A stretch of DNA of 64,000 nt from Gallionella sp. (GCA_028707275.1 JAQTUP010000003.1:62001-126000), one strand, 5' to 3'; shown: positions 10,023 to 19,496, counted from the stretch's first letter. Translations and numbers: made by a program. The notes: generated by a model from the letters alone, not told the origin.

Positions 10023-11102
10023 ATGCCGCCGGACCCAGCTCTCAAGGCCTGGCTGGCTCTTAGCCTGATACATGGTCTCGGAGGGGAGGGCGCGCGGCGT
10101 CTGCTCAAACAATTCGCCTCCCCCGAGGCTGTTTTCGCGGCGTCGCCAGCTTCACTGAAGCCCTTCGTAAAGGCGGAGGTAGCCGGAACGATAGCCCGGG
10201 GCATTGACCATGAAGCCATAGCTCCGGCACTGGCCTGGCTGGAGACAGAGGGCAATCACCTTGTCACTCTGGCCGATGAGGATTATCCACAGGCATTGCT
10301 TAACATCACAGACCCGCCCATCTTGCTGTATGTAAAAGGACGGCTCGACCTGTTAAACCGCACATCTGTCGCCATCGTCGGCAGCCGAAACGCGACGCCA
10401 CAGGGAATTGTCAACGCAGAAGATTTCGCCTGTGCCTTGAGCCATGCCGGATTGTGCATCATCAGCGGCATGGCGCTGGGCATAGACGCGGCCGCACACC
10501 GTGGCGCATTACGCGGACAAGGTAGCAGTATTGCCGTTGTCGGGACGGGGCTGGACAAGGTATATCCCGCCGCCAACCGCGATCTGGCTTATACGCTGGC
10601 CGGTGAAGGCGCACTGCTCTCGGAATTTCCGCTGGGCACGCCCCCCCTGGGCACTAATTTCCCGCGCAGAAACCGCCTCATCAGCGGCATGAGTATCGGC
10701 ACACTGGTCGTTGAGGCTTCACTGCAAAGCGGCTCCTTAATCACGGCAAGACAGGCTCTGGAACAGGGGCGCGACGTATTCGCCATACCGGGGTCGATAC
10801 ATTCGCCACAAAGTCGTGGCTGCCATGCGCTGATCAAGCAAGGAGCCAAGCTTGCCGAAACCGCGCAGGACATACTGGAGGAGTTGACCGTGCAGCTAAA
10901 ACCGACAGCCAGCGAGGCTGAAAAACCTGATACTAAAAACACAGGATTGCTCGCGCTGGCAGGCTTCGATCCGGTGAGTATCGATCAGCTTTGTCAGCGC
11001 AGCGGCTTGACGGTTAGCCAGCTATCCGCCATGCTGTTAGCGCTTGAACTGGAAGGCAGAATCGCAGCCCTTCCCGGCGGACTGTTCCAACGCATACACT
11101 AA
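10023..11102 (+). CDS. dprA: DNA-processing protein DprA
   Basis: A 359-residue DprA/Smf protein, which loads RecA onto incoming single-stranded DNA during natural transformation. An N-terminal helical (SAM/HhH-like) region of about 80 residues precedes the Rossmann domain with VAIVGSRNATPQG, SGMALGIDAAAHRGAL, GTGLDKVYP and FPRRNRLISGMS. A C-terminal winged-helix domain (about 300-359) follows. It lies between the LysM gene and smg, 2 bases from the former, as in related genomes. Other competence genes are not in this window, so competence itself is not shown. Confidence 0.96.
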   Translation: MPPDPALKAWLALSLIHGLGGEGARRLLKQFASPEAVFAASPASLKPFVKAEVAGTIARGIDHEAIAPALAWLETEGNHLVTLADEDYPQALLNITDPPILLYVKGRLDLLNRTSVAIVGSRNATPQGIVNAEDFACALSHAGLCIISGMALGIDAAAHRGALRGQGSSIAVVGTGLDKVYPAANRDLAYTLAGEGALLSEFPLGTPPLGTNFPRRNRLISGMSIGTLVVEASLQSGSLITARQALEQGRDVFAIPGSIHSPQSRGCHALIKQGAKLAETAQDILEELTVQLKPTASEAEKPDTKNTGLLALAGFDPVSIDQLCQRSGLTVSQLSAMLLALELEGRIAALPGGLFQRIH

Positions 11103-11115
11103 TGACCCGAAAATC

Positions 11116-11571
11116 ATGTTTGAAATTCTAATGTACCTGTTTGAAAGCTATATCGATGCGGGCAGCTACCCGGCACCGGATAAGCTTACCCGTAAACTTT
11201 CTGCCGCAGGTTTCGAAGGTGAAGACATAGACGAGGCTATCACCTGGCTCTCGGCGCTCAGGCTGCAAAATTCCGGCAGTTACCCTGCTATCCTTGAGCA
11301 TTCAGGGATGCGTTTTTTTGCTCCGCTGGAGTTTCAACTCATCAGCGCTCAGGCGAGGCAATTTCTGTTATTCGCCGAACAGCAGGCGATGATTTCAGCC
11401 GTCGAGCGCGAGATTATCATCGACAGGGCAGTAGCGCTGCAACACAAAGACCTGGGACTGGACAAGCTCAAACTCATCATGTTGATCGTCCTGTGGGATC
11501 GCCACCAGGATCTGAGTCCGCTGTTAATCGAAGAGTTGCTCGTCCCTATTCACTCCACCCAATTACATTAA
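11116..11571 (+). CDS. smg: Smg family protein (DUF494)
   Basis: A 151-residue protein of the Smg/DUF494 family, recognised from MFEILMYLFESYI at the N terminus and its fixed place between dprA and topA. The family is cytosolic and helical; its role is not established. The start at 11116 is the family-conserved methionine, 13 bases after the dprA stop; an upstream in-frame start would run back through dprA. It ends 9 bases before topA, so dprA-smg-topA is likely one transcript. Confidence 0.92.
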   Translation: MFEILMYLFESYIDAGSYPAPDKLTRKLSAAGFEGEDIDEAITWLSALRLQNSGSYPAILEHSGMRFFAPLEFQLISAQARQFLLFAEQQAMISAVEREIIIDRAVALQHKDLGLDKLKLIMLIVLWDRHQDLSPLLIEELLVPIHSTQLH

Positions 11572-11580
11572 ACACCACGC

Positions 11581-14226
11581 ATGGCAATTAATCTTCTGAT
11601 CGTAGAATCCCCGGCAAAAGCCAAAACGCTCAAAAAATATCTGGGCAGTGATTTCGAGGTGCTGGCCTCCTATGGCCATGTGCGCGATCTCGTTCCCAAG
11701 AGTGGCGCGGTAGATACCGAAAATGGCTTTGCGATGAACTACGAAACCATCGCGCGCAACAGCCGCCACATGGATGCGATCGCGAAAGCTGCGGCTGTCG
11801 CTGAAAACATCCTGCTCGCTCCCGATCCTGACCGTGAGGGGGAGGCGATTGCCTGGCACATCGCCGAGCTGCTCAAAGCCAAGAGGGGATTTAAAAACAA
11901 GAACATGAAACGCGTGGTGTTCTACGAGATCACGCAATCCGCCGTGATTGATGCCGTAGCCCACCCGCGCGAAATCGCCATGCCACTGGTGAATGCGCAA
12001 CAGGCGCGGCGCGCGCTCGATTACCTGGTGGGATTTAATTTATCGCCGCTGCTGTGGCGAAAAATTCGCCCGGGACTCTCCGCAGGTCGTGTGCAAAGCC
12101 CCGCCTTGCGCCTGATCGTCGAGCGGGAACTGCAAATCGAGGCTTTCACCCGTCAGGAATACTGGACGATCCATCTGGACAGCCACAAGGATCAACAACC
12201 GTTTTCCGCCCGCCTGTTCCAGTACCAGGGCAAAAAACTCGAACAGTTGAGCATCAAGGGACAGGCCGAATACGACGCTATACATGCAAAACTTGGCGAC
12301 GCCAAATTGCCGCCCAAAGTGGTACGGGTGGAGAAAAAAGCCAAGCAGCGTTATGCCGCAGCCCCTTTCACAACCTCCACGCTGCAACAGGAAGCCGTCC
12401 GCAAACTGGGGATGTCCGCCGAACGAACCATGCGCACCGCGCAATCGCTCTATGAAGGGGTCGATGTAGGAGGGCAAACCGTCGGTTTGATTTCCTATAT
12501 GCGTACCGATTCGGTAACGCTGGCAAAAGAAGCCGTGCAGGAGATCCGCGACTATATAACAGACAACTTTTCATCCGACTACCTGCCGGGCGCGCCACCC
12601 ACCTACAAAAGCAAAACCAAGAATGCACAGGAGTCCCACGAGGCGATACGCCCGACGTCCATCACACGCACACCCGAGAGCCTGCGTGACCGGCTGACGG
12701 TCGATCAGGCCCGCTTGTACGAAATGATCTGGAAGCGCACCCTCGCCTGTCAGATGGCGGCGGCGCGTTACGACACGGTCAGCGCGGACATACGCCTGGG
12801 CGGTGACGACACCCTGTTCCGCGCAAATGGTCAGGTGCTGGTTTTCCCCGGTTTCATCAGCGTATACATGGAAGACGTGGATGATGCCGAAGAAGAGCAG
12901 GGCAGCCGTCTGCCGCAACTGGCTGAAGGCGATGTATTGTCACTGGACAAATTGTACGGCGAACAGCACTTCACCCAGCCACCGCCGCGCTTCACTGAAG
13001 CTAGCCTGGTCAAGTCTCTCGAAGAATACGGCATCGGTCGTCCATCGACCTATGCCACCATCATCTCCACGCTGCAAACCCGCGAATACGCCATTCTGGA
13101 CAAGAAGCGCTTCGTGCCCACCGACGTGGGTCGGGTGGTGACGCGCTTTTTAACCGAGCATTTCACCCGCTATGTCGATTATAACTTCACCGCATCGCTC
13201 GAAGATGAACTCGATGAAGTCTCCGATGGCCGTCGCGACTGGGTAGGCGTACTGGACGAATTCTGGAAAGGTTTTTCAGCACTCATCAAGGAAAAAACCA
13301 ATATCGAGCGCCCGCAAGAGTTGATCGACGAGGCGTGCCCGGAATGCGGCAAACCGCTGGCAAAAAAACTGAGCCGTTACGGCAGCTTCATCAGCTGCAC
13401 CAACTATCCTGAATGCAAATACAAACGCAGTCTGAGCGGAGAAACGCAGGATGACGCGACCGCACGGGTTGAATTAGGGGTGCATCCTGAGACCGCGCAA
13501 GCGGTACTCCTGTTGCGCGGCCCTTACGGGCACTATGTGCAACTGGGCGAAGTCATCGAAGGCGAGAAGGCAAAACCCAAACGGGTCTCCTGGCCCAAGG
13601 AAATGCCGGTCGATCAGGCCGATCTGGTCTCCGCCTTGAAACTTCTGTCGCTGCCGCGCGATCTGGGCTTGCACCCTGAAACGAGCAAGAAAGTCATCGT
13701 CAACATCGGTCGCTTTGGCCCTTACATCGGCCACGACGGCAAGTTCAAATCCATCCCGCGTACCGACAGCATTTTCGATGTCACGCTAGCGCGCGCCGTT
13801 GAATTGTTGTCGCAGGCCAAGGATGGCAACACGGTGCTGCGCACACTGGGCGATCACCCTGATGACAAGACCTCTGTGGATATATGCAGCGGTCGTTACG
13901 GCCCGTATGCTCGGCACGGAAAAATTAATGCCACCTTGCCCAAGGACGTCCCTGTGGATGAAATCACCCTGGAACAGGCGCTGGAGTTGATTGCCGCCAA
14001 GGCGGCCAAGGGTGACACCAAGCCTGCGAGAAAGGCCGCGAAGCCGAAAGCCGAAGCAAAGACAGCAGCAAAACCCAGGGCGGCAGCGAAAACGGCCAAA
14101 CCCAAAGCTGCGAAGCTGGACGAATCCGCGCCTGAAGCTGCCGAAAAACCGAAGGCTGCGGCAAAGCCCAAAGCTACAGCGAAAAAAGTAGCGGTAAAAA
14201 AGGTTGCCGCAAAAAAACTACCGTGA
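11581..14226 (+). CDS. topA: DNA topoisomerase I
   Basis: An 881-residue type IA topoisomerase that relaxes negative supercoils. The Toprim domain is at about 1-115 (LLIVESPAKAKTL; DPDREGEAIAWH). Catalytic Tyr is Y306 in GLISYMRTDSV. One four-Cys zinc motif lies near residues 585-615 (CPECGKPL, CTNYPECKY), followed by C-terminal topoisomerase repeats with RYGPYARHG and GRFGPYIGHDG. The last 80 residues are a Lys/Ala/Pro-rich tail resembling histone-H1-like DNA-binding tails. Its stop region overlaps the convergent atpG stop of the N-ATPase operon by 9 bases, so both genes end head-on with no room for a separate terminator. Confidence 0.97.
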   Translation: MAINLLIVESPAKAKTLKKYLGSDFEVLASYGHVRDLVPKSGAVDTENGFAMNYETIARNSRHMDAIAKAAAVAENILLAPDPDREGEAIAWHIAELLKAKRGFKNKNMKRVVFYEITQSAVIDAVAHPREIAMPLVNAQQARRALDYLVGFNLSPLLWRKIRPGLSAGRVQSPALRLIVERELQIEAFTRQEYWTIHLDSHKDQQPFSARLFQYQGKKLEQLSIKGQAEYDAIHAKLGDAKLPPKVVRVEKKAKQRYAAAPFTTSTLQQEAVRKLGMSAERTMRTAQSLYEGVDVGGQTVGLISYMRTDSVTLAKEAVQEIRDYITDNFSSDYLPGAPPTYKSKTKNAQESHEAIRPTSITRTPESLRDRLTVDQARLYEMIWKRTLACQMAAARYDTVSADIRLGGDDTLFRANGQVLVFPGFISVYMEDVDDAEEEQGSRLPQLAEGDVLSLDKLYGEQHFTQPPPRFTEASLVKSLEEYGIGRPSTYATIISTLQTREYAILDKKRFVPTDVGRVVTRFLTEHFTRYVDYNFTASLEDELDEVSDGRRDWVGVLDEFWKGFSALIKEKTNIERPQELIDEACPECGKPLAKKLSRYGSFISCTNYPECKYKRSLSGETQDDATARVELGVHPETAQAVLLLRGPYGHYVQLGEVIEGEKAKPKRVSWPKEMPVDQADLVSALKLLSLPRDLGLHPETSKKVIVNIGRFGPYIGHDGKFKSIPRTDSIFDVTLARAVELLSQAKDGNTVLRTLGDHPDDKTSVDICSGRYGPYARHGKINATLPKDVPVDEITLEQALELIAAKAAKGDTKPARKAAKPKAEAKTAAKPRAAAKTAKPKAAKLDESAPEAAEKPKAAAKPKATAKKVAVKKVAAKKLP

Positions 14227-15153
14227 CGGCGGTTTCAGGTTCCGCCCCTTCAGAGGGGCGGCGTGATCCTTGTCAGTGAACAACATTTCATAGCCGGCGA
14301 TGACATCGAATAACTCTTCATCAATCACGGTCTGCCGCAGACGGTGAAAATCCTGGTTTAGCACCGCCAGGATTTCATTGATATTTTTCTCGGCGCGCTG
14401 CATCGAGGCGAGCCGACTGGCATTTTCACTTGCAAGCGACTCGGCGCAGGCTCTGAATAACGAGATAAATAAAAATTCACGGATCAAAGCGTCCAGCGTA
14501 GCATCCTCAGCGCCCATGACCTGCGGCAAGTTGCCTGTCGGCCAGTCCATTTGAACCATCTTGCGCCACCACTCATCATCCAGCGGCCATAATCTTTCAC
14601 TCACCGGCGTATAAATTGCCCCGGATTTGGGTCTGTGATGAAAGATATAGATCTGCGCGATCTCGCCCTTTTCGCGCAGCGCCTCCATTTCAAGCAGAAT
14701 CTGGCCTGTCAGTTGCGTGATCGCACCAATGGAATTCGGCAGGGTGAATTTTTTTCCCGGCAGGAAGCCGATATCCGCCATACGAGCCTGTATGCGCTCG
14801 CCGACCGCCCATACCGTCTTTTTTCCCGGGAGTTCCCTCAGCGTATCCCCGACGAAGGTTGCCATCACATCATTAAACTGACCGACCATTCCCTGGTCAG
14901 AGCCAAACACGACCGCGCCTATCCCGCCTTTTTCGTGATATTTTTTCCTGAATCTGGCGGCATCCGGCGGCCTTTGCATGAAACACGCAACCAGCCCCAG
15001 TTGCACCGTGAGGGAATATTCATCGAGCGCGCGCACCGCATTTTCGTATTGCCCGATGCCGGATGCGGCCATGGCTTTCATGGTGCGCACCACAGATTCG
15101 AGTTCTGCGGCGCTGTCTATCTTGCGACGCAAACTGGCGGCCGTATCAGTCAT
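14218..15153 (-). CDS. atpG: N-ATPase gamma subunit
   Basis: A 311-residue gamma subunit, the last gene of the N-type ATPase operon; it forms the rotor shaft between the F1 head and the c-ring. N-terminal LRRKIDSAAELESVVRTMKAMAA and C-terminal FRACAESLASENASRLASMQRAEKNI are the two coiled-coil helices of gamma. The central domain diverges strongly from the ordinary gamma at 42757-43623, as expected for the N-ATPase lineage. It starts 12 bases after the alpha stop. Its 3' end overlaps topA convergently. Confidence 0.93.
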   Translation of the reverse strand: MTDTAASLRRKIDSAAELESVVRTMKAMAASGIGQYENAVRALDEYSLTVQLGLVACFMQRPPDAARFRKKYHEKGGIGAVVFGSDQGMVGQFNDVMATFVGDTLRELPGKKTVWAVGERIQARMADIGFLPGKKFTLPNSIGAITQLTGQILLEMEALREKGEIAQIYIFHHRPKSGAIYTPVSERLWPLDDEWWRKMVQMDWPTGNLPQVMGAEDATLDALIREFLFISLFRACAESLASENASRLASMQRAEKNINEILAVLNQDFHRLRQTVIDEELFDVIAGYEMLFTDKDHAAPLKGRNLKPPSR

Positions 15154-15165
15154 GATCGTCCATGC

Positions 15166-16689
15166 TCAGGAGGCTTCCTGAAAGACGGCAAGAGCCTTTT
15201 GGGCGATCGAGCTGATGATCGCCCGGTCTTCATCGCTCAGTTTATCCGCCGTCGCCAGGCGCGCACTCACCTCGGGCGGAATGGCCGCCTCGCGCACGGC
15301 CTGCTCGGCCGCTTTCATCTGCTCGACGGGCACGCTATCAAAGCCCTTGTCGCTTAACGCCAGCAGCACCGCAATTTGCGCGGCCACAGGGATCGTCCCG
15401 AATTCGGGTTGCTTGAGGCAGGCGCGAATTCTTCGGCCGTGCTCGATTGTTTTTCGCGTACCTTCTTCGAGCCTGGCGCCAAACCGGGCGAAGGATTCCA
15501 GCTCCTCGAACTGCGCGTAAGCCAGTTTCAAATCTTCGGTGACAGCACGGTAAGCCGCAAGTTGCGCCTTGCCGCCCACGCGCGAGACCGATTTCCCGAC
15601 ATCGACGGCGGGCAGCAGCCCCAGATCAAACAGGGCAGGGGAGAGGTATATTTGCCCGTCAGTGATGGAAATCAGATTGGTCGGAATGTAGGCGGAAATA
15701 TCCTCGGCCTCGGTTTCAATAATGGGCAGCGCGGTCAGCGATCCGCCGCCGTTTTCCGCAAGCAGGTGCGTTGCACGCTCTAACAGGCGCGAATGGATAT
15801 AAAAAATATCTCCGGGAAAAGCCTCTCGCCCCGGCGGACGGCGCAGCAACAAGGACAACTCGCGATAGGCCCGCGCATGATGCGTCAGGTCGTCATAAAC
15901 AATCAGCACGTCACGACCTTTTTCCATGAAGTATTCGGCGATACTCGTTGCAGCATAAGGTGCGACGTAAGCTAAGCCCGGAGGATCGTTTCCTTCGGTA
16001 ACCACCACGATACTGTACTCCATCGCGCCATGCTCGCGCAGGGCTGCAATCACTTTGGCCACCCCGGATGCACGCTGACCGATGGCACAATAAACGCACA
16101 GGACGTTCTTGTCCCGCTGATTGAGTATCGCATCGAGCGCAATCGCCGTTTTTCCGGTCTGCCGATTCCCCAGAATCAATTCGCGCTGCCCCCGTCCGAT
16201 GGGGATAAGCGCATCAATCACCTTGATGCCGGTTTGCAAGGGCACGGTGACAGGCGCGCGATCCATGATGGCGGCGGCCGATCGTTCGACAGGCAAACGC
16301 GCGCTGTATGCCAGCGGACCATGTCCGTCAAGCGGTCTGCCCATCGGATTAATGATACGCCCGATCAACCCGTCTCCTACCGGCACGTCCATCACATGCC
16401 CGCGACGCTCTACCTCATCGCCGGCATGTAGCTGCCAGTAGTCGCCCAACAAAACAACGCCGATCTCGTCTTCATCGACGTTAAATGCGATGCCATACAC
16501 CTCATGGGGAAACTTCAACACCTCTTCAAACCCTGCGCCCGGAAGACCGGAAACCTTGGCAATGCCCGTGGCGATGCTGGTAATCGTGCCGATTTCACGC
16601 AAGAAGAGCCCGGGCGTGTACGCTTTTCGTGCCTGGCTTATTTTAGCGAACATGCCGTCTAAAACCTGCTGCAGGCTCTGAGCTTCCAT
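15166..16689 (-). CDS. atpA: N-ATPase alpha subunit
   Basis: A 507-residue alpha subunit forming the non-catalytic nucleotide sites of the F1 head. The P-loop reads GNRQTGKT, where the ordinary alpha in this window has [54 protein letters not shown] and [11 protein letters not shown] are the alpha hallmarks. The N terminus ([14 protein letters not shown]) differs from the ordinary alpha. It lies 2 bases after the b-subunit stop and 12 before gamma. Confidence 0.96.
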   Translation of the reverse strand: MEAQSLQQVLDGMFAKISQARKAYTPGLFLREIGTITSIATGIAKVSGLPGAGFEEVLKFPHEVYGIAFNVDEDEIGVVLLGDYWQLHAGDEVERRGHVMDVPVGDGLIGRIINPMGRPLDGHGPLAYSARLPVERSAAAIMDRAPVTVPLQTGIKVIDALIPIGRGQRELILGNRQTGKTAIALDAILNQRDKNVLCVYCAIGQRASGVAKVIAALREHGAMEYSIVVVTEGNDPPGLAYVAPYAATSIAEYFMEKGRDVLIVYDDLTHHARAYRELSLLLRRPPGREAFPGDIFYIHSRLLERATHLLAENGGGSLTALPIIETEAEDISAYIPTNLISITDGQIYLSPALFDLGLLPAVDVGKSVSRVGGKAQLAAYRAVTEDLKLAYAQFEELESFARFGARLEEGTRKTIEHGRRIRACLKQPEFGTIPVAAQIAVLLALSDKGFDSVPVEQMKAAEQAVREAAIPPEVSARLATADKLSDEDRAIISSIAQKALAVFQEAS

Positions 16690-16691
16690 GG

Positions 16692-17471
16692 TTATTTCCC
16701 GGCTCCCGGCTCAGGCTGTGCTTTATCTTTGAGAAGTTCATCGACGCCTTTTTCCAGCGAGCGCAGATAATCCTCGATACTCCAGGCCAATTTTTGTCCT
16801 TTGGAGACGAGTTCAATCCCGCAAATGAGCTCAGGCACCGTCTCGAAACGGATGTTAATTTCAGCCGTAAAGGTTTCATTGAGCGCCTGTTGTATCGCCG
16901 TTCGCAAAGACTCCGGCAGTTCATACGCACAGCGGATCCGTGCAGGTGCGGCGCGCAGTGTCTCGCCCAGGATTTTTTTCGACGATGCGTCCATCTCGGA
17001 CAGGCGGCGTATGAATACCCCGACCATGCGCTCTTCCAGGCGGCTATCGGCAAGATCCGTCAGCGCAACTCGCGCGATGGCGAACACTTCCTGTTGCGCG
17101 CGCAGGCGTATGGATTGATTGAGGGCGTGCGCATCACCTAGCAACGTTTCTTCCCGCCTGGCGCTCCATGCATCAGCCTCCTGCCGCGCCTGATCGAGCA
17201 GGCGCTCACGTTCGGTTTTCGCATCAGCCTCAGCCTTATTCATCAACGCTGCGCGCTGCTGTTCGAACGTATCGTTCTTGAGCACAAACTCGTCTCGCTC
17301 GCGCTGAGCTTCGGCATTTTTAGCATCCGCTTCTGCCAACACGCGGGCGATTTTCGTCTCCCGCTCGTCGATGGCGTGAAGAACAGGCTTGTACAGAAAG
17401 CGCTTCAACAACCACACCAGAACGAGGAAATTGACCAGTTGCGCAGCTGCGGTAAACCAGTCTATCAGCAT
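16692..17471 (-). CDS. atpF: N-ATPase b subunit with a delta-like C-terminal domain
   Basis: At 259 residues this is about 100 longer than the ordinary b (156 aa, 40162-40632). A single N-terminal membrane helix (about 8-25) and a long charged coiled coil (about 35-140) are typical of b. The last 120 residues resemble the delta/OSCP fold: [13 protein letters not shown], then [20 protein letters not shown], then [22 protein letters not shown], comparable to the end of AtpH. No separate delta gene exists in this operon, so the fusion probably supplies the stator cap. Fused or delta-less b proteins are typical of N-ATPases. It is 2 bases downstream of the c gene. Confidence 0.9.
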   Translation of the reverse strand: MLIDWFTAAAQLVNFLVLVWLLKRFLYKPVLHAIDERETKIARVLAEADAKNAEAQRERDEFVLKNDTFEQQRAALMNKAEADAKTERERLLDQARQEADAWSARREETLLGDAHALNQSIRLRAQQEVFAIARVALTDLADSRLEERMVGVFIRRLSEMDASSKKILGETLRAAPARIRCAYELPESLRTAIQQALNETFTAEINIRFETVPELICGIELVSKGQKLAWSIEDYLRSLEKGVDELLKDKAQPEPGAGK

Positions 17472-17473
17472 GA

Positions 17474-17755
17474 TTATTTCCCGGCGGCCTGTTCAATGAC
17501 TCGATTCCAGAACGGGTTGGCGAACAGGATAATCATCGAGACCACGAAACAGTAGATGGCCGTGGATTCGATCATCGCGAGCCCCACAAAGAGTGTGCGG
17601 GTGATGGTAGCAGAAGCATCGGGCTGCTGAGCCAGTGAGGTCAGCGCCGTTGCAACCGCGCGCCCTTCACCGAGAGCGGGGCCTATCACCCCGATGCTGA
17701 TAGTCAATCCGGCAGTGACAATTGATGCTACGGCGATAATCGTTATGCTGTCCAT
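17474..17755 (-). CDS. atpE: N-ATPase c subunit (rotor ring)
   Basis: A 93-residue proteolipid of two membrane hairpin helices. Helix 1 carries GPALGEGRAV with E30. Helix 2 carries MIESTAIYCF with the ion-carrying E63 followed by S64. The pair Glu in helix 1 plus Glu-Ser in helix 2 is the N-ATPase signature and resembles sodium-binding c-rings, which have Gln at the first position. The ordinary c subunit in this window has an Asp (D66) instead and lacks this arrangement. Ion specificity (Na+ or H+) cannot be settled from sequence. Confidence 0.96.
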   Translation of the reverse strand: MDSITIIAVASIVTAGLTISIGVIGPALGEGRAVATALTSLAQQPDASATITRTLFVGLAMIESTAIYCFVVSMIILFANPFWNRVIEQAAGK

Positions 17756-17778
17756 GGTATTTCCTCTCGTTGTCTTGT

Positions 17779-18468
17779 TCAGGATTTTTGATCCGGGCGG
17801 GCGCGACGTGCGTGCGTGGCGGCCGCAATGTAGACCGCCGCCAGAATACTGAAAATATAGGCTTGCACCATGCCGGTCAGCAATCCTAACGCACTCATGG
17901 CCACCGGAAAGATAAACGGCGTGATGGTCAGTAAAATGGCCAGTATCATCGTGCCGCTCATCATATTGCCGAACAGACGAATGGCCAAAGCCAGCGTCCG
18001 CGAAATTTCGCTGATGATATTAAAAGGCAGCATGACAGGTGTCGGCTTCAGGTATTCTCCCAGGTATTCTCCTAACCCCTGATCCTCAATCCCGAACAAA
18101 GGCACCGCCACAAACACACAAATGGCCAGAGCCGCTGTCGTCGAAAGAGAACCTGTCGGTGGCTCGTAACCGGGAATAACGGTGAACATGGCAGCCATTG
18201 CGACAAACAAAAACAGGGTGCCCAAAAAACCGATATATTTCTGTGGCTGACTCATGCCTATTTCTTCGATTTGTTTATTGATGCCGACAATCACGATTTC
18301 CAGCATATTTTGCCAGCGAGAACGATGCAAACCCGTCGAAAGCTTACGTGTAACCAGCCTTGAGCCGCCCGCAAGCACGAACATCAGCCCCCATGTGTAA
18401 AAAATAGTGGCATTGAGTTTAAAAAAGCCATATTGCCAGAAAATAATGTCGTCCGGGCTAAGGTGCAT
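17779..18468 (-). CDS. atpB: N-ATPase a subunit
   Basis: A 229-residue Fo a subunit with about five membrane helices; it provides the ion half-channels beside the c-ring. The key Arg lies in the helix SRTLALAIRLFGNMMSGTM, the F-type signature RLFGNM. The start at 18468 (MHLSPDDIIFWQYGFFKLNA) has GGAGG upstream. The reading frame stays open for another 98 codons upstream, but that stretch is atpR read in another frame. It overlaps atpR by 11 bases, and the c gene follows after 23 bases. Confidence 0.95.
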   Translation of the reverse strand: MHLSPDDIIFWQYGFFKLNATIFYTWGLMFVLAGGSRLVTRKLSTGLHRSRWQNMLEIVIVGINKQIEEIGMSQPQKYIGFLGTLFLFVAMAAMFTVIPGYEPPTGSLSTTAALAICVFVAVPLFGIEDQGLGEYLGEYLKPTPVMLPFNIISEISRTLALAIRLFGNMMSGTMILAILLTITPFIFPVAMSALGLLTGMVQAYIFSILAAVYIAAATHARRARPDQKS

Positions 18469-18766
18469 GACCGGCCTCCATCGCCACAGGAGCCGCGCTC
18501 TCGCCCCGGCTGATCCGCATTGCGATGAAGCGCGCCGCGATGAACCCGGCCAGCCCCAGCAGTAACTTATGCCAGTTATCCCCAAGAAAAAAATAAAACC
18601 CCAGCATGACCACGCCCGTGCGCAACAGCCGACTGGCAAAAAACCAAAGCGCCGGATGTCCGGCCGAAATACCCCGGCGGATTGTCCACCAGAGTCCGCC
18701 GAAAAATAATGTTCCCAGAAAAAGACCAGCGACAAAAGCCAATACCAGACGCGGCGCCTCATTCAT
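18458..18766 (-). CDS. atpR: N-ATPase accessory subunit AtpR
   Basis: A 102-residue membrane protein with three predicted helices (about 5-25, 38-58, 63-80), matching AtpR, a subunit found only in N-ATPase operons. It carries conserved Arg residues within or next to the helices (WWTIRRG, ASRLLRTGV), which in the literature have been proposed to pair with the extra c-subunit Glu; that role is a proposal. The start at 18766 has AGGAGG 7 bases upstream and overlaps the AtpQ stop by 8 bases. It overlaps atpB by 11. Confidence 0.85.
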   Translation of the reverse strand: MNEAPRLVLAFVAGLFLGTLFFGGLWWTIRRGISAGHPALWFFASRLLRTGVVMLGFYFFLGDNWHKLLLGLAGFIAARFIAMRISRGESAAPVAMEAGHAP

Positions 18767-19097
18767 GATGATCCTCCTCTTGCTCGTGTATTTCCCGGTC
18801 TTCCCGGGCGACCCAGTGCCACGCATTAAAGCAGCCCAAACCCAGTCCGACAGCCAGCAGCATCAGCGTCCAGGAATGACTGCCGTGATAGTGTTTGTCC
18901 AGCCAAAGACCGAGAGCTGCGCCCATCAGCGTAGGCGCTGCGACCGACCAGCCGACCAGCCCCATCATGCCCAGACCTGACCAGACGGTCTGCGTGACAT
19001 GTTGCTGCGCACGAAGACGGCGCGCCGCCTTTTCCCCCACCTGCCGAGTCAATTGTGCACCATCTGCCGCAGACTTTGTTTTCATTTTTTCACTCAT
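18759..19097 (-). CDS. atpQ: N-ATPase accessory subunit AtpQ (AtpI-like)
   Basis: A 112-residue AtpI-like protein with two predicted helices (about 38-60 and 75-95) separated by LDKHYHG. AtpQ sits between epsilon and AtpR in N-ATPase operons, as here. The ATG at 19097 overlaps the epsilon stop region by 8 bases; a second ATG at 19085 is also possible and neither has a strong ribosome-binding site. The acidic/His tail (EDREIHEQEEDHHE) is unusual and could bind divalent metal, but that is speculation. Confidence 0.8.
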   Translation of the reverse strand: MSEKMKTKSAADGAQLTRQVGEKAARRLRAQQHVTQTVWSGLGMMGLVGWSVAAPTLMGAALGLWLDKHYHGSHSWTLMLLAVGLGLGCFNAWHWVAREDREIHEQEEDHHE

Positions 19098-19488
19098 GAT
19101 GAAATGCCGCGAATCTGCGGACAAACCCGCTCTCCAGTTTAGCCAGCACCGAACGCACACTCTTTTCCTGTTCGTCCAGACGCATAAATTGCTGCTCTAC
19201 CGCCTCGCGCAGGCGAGCCAGATCGGTTCCTCCAATGGCGTTGCGCACGGAAACCCTCACATAGCTTCCGGTCTTGACCAGGATGCCTTCATCGACGGCA
19301 AGACAAATCTCCCCGGCCTCCTCCGTCTCGAATGACAGTATCCCGGGCACGAGGGACGCCACACAGTCAAGCCGGTGCGGCAAGAGTCCGAACGAGCCGG
19401 CTCTTGATTCAGCTGTGATGCGCAAAACCCCGTCCTTTTCCGAAAAAATCCCGAATGGCAGGAGAATCTTAAGGTTCATGGTCTGCAT
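19090..19488 (-). CDS. atpC: N-ATPase epsilon subunit
   Basis: A 132-residue epsilon subunit with the N-terminal beta-sandwich (AESRAGSFGLLPHRLDCVASL, close to the ordinary [13 protein letters not shown] pattern) and a C-terminal helical region. It couples gamma to the c-ring and may restrain ATP hydrolysis. The gene follows the beta subunit after 8 bases, the gene order typical of N-ATPases (beta-epsilon first) and different from the ordinary operon, where they come last. A second ATG three codons in (19479) is an alternative start. Confidence 0.9.
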   Translation of the reverse strand: MQTMNLKILLPFGIFSEKDGVLRITAESRAGSFGLLPHRLDCVASLVPGILSFETEEAGEICLAVDEGILVKTGSYVRVSVRNAIGGTDLARLREAVEQQFMRLDEQEKSVRSVLAKLESGFVRRFAAFHHE

Positions 19489-19496
19489 GTTCAGCT

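Noticed and set aside
17779..18762. Longer 327-codon version of the N-ATPase a subunit
   Set aside because: The first 98 codons are atpR read in another frame; the ATG at 18468 has GGAGG and the family start.
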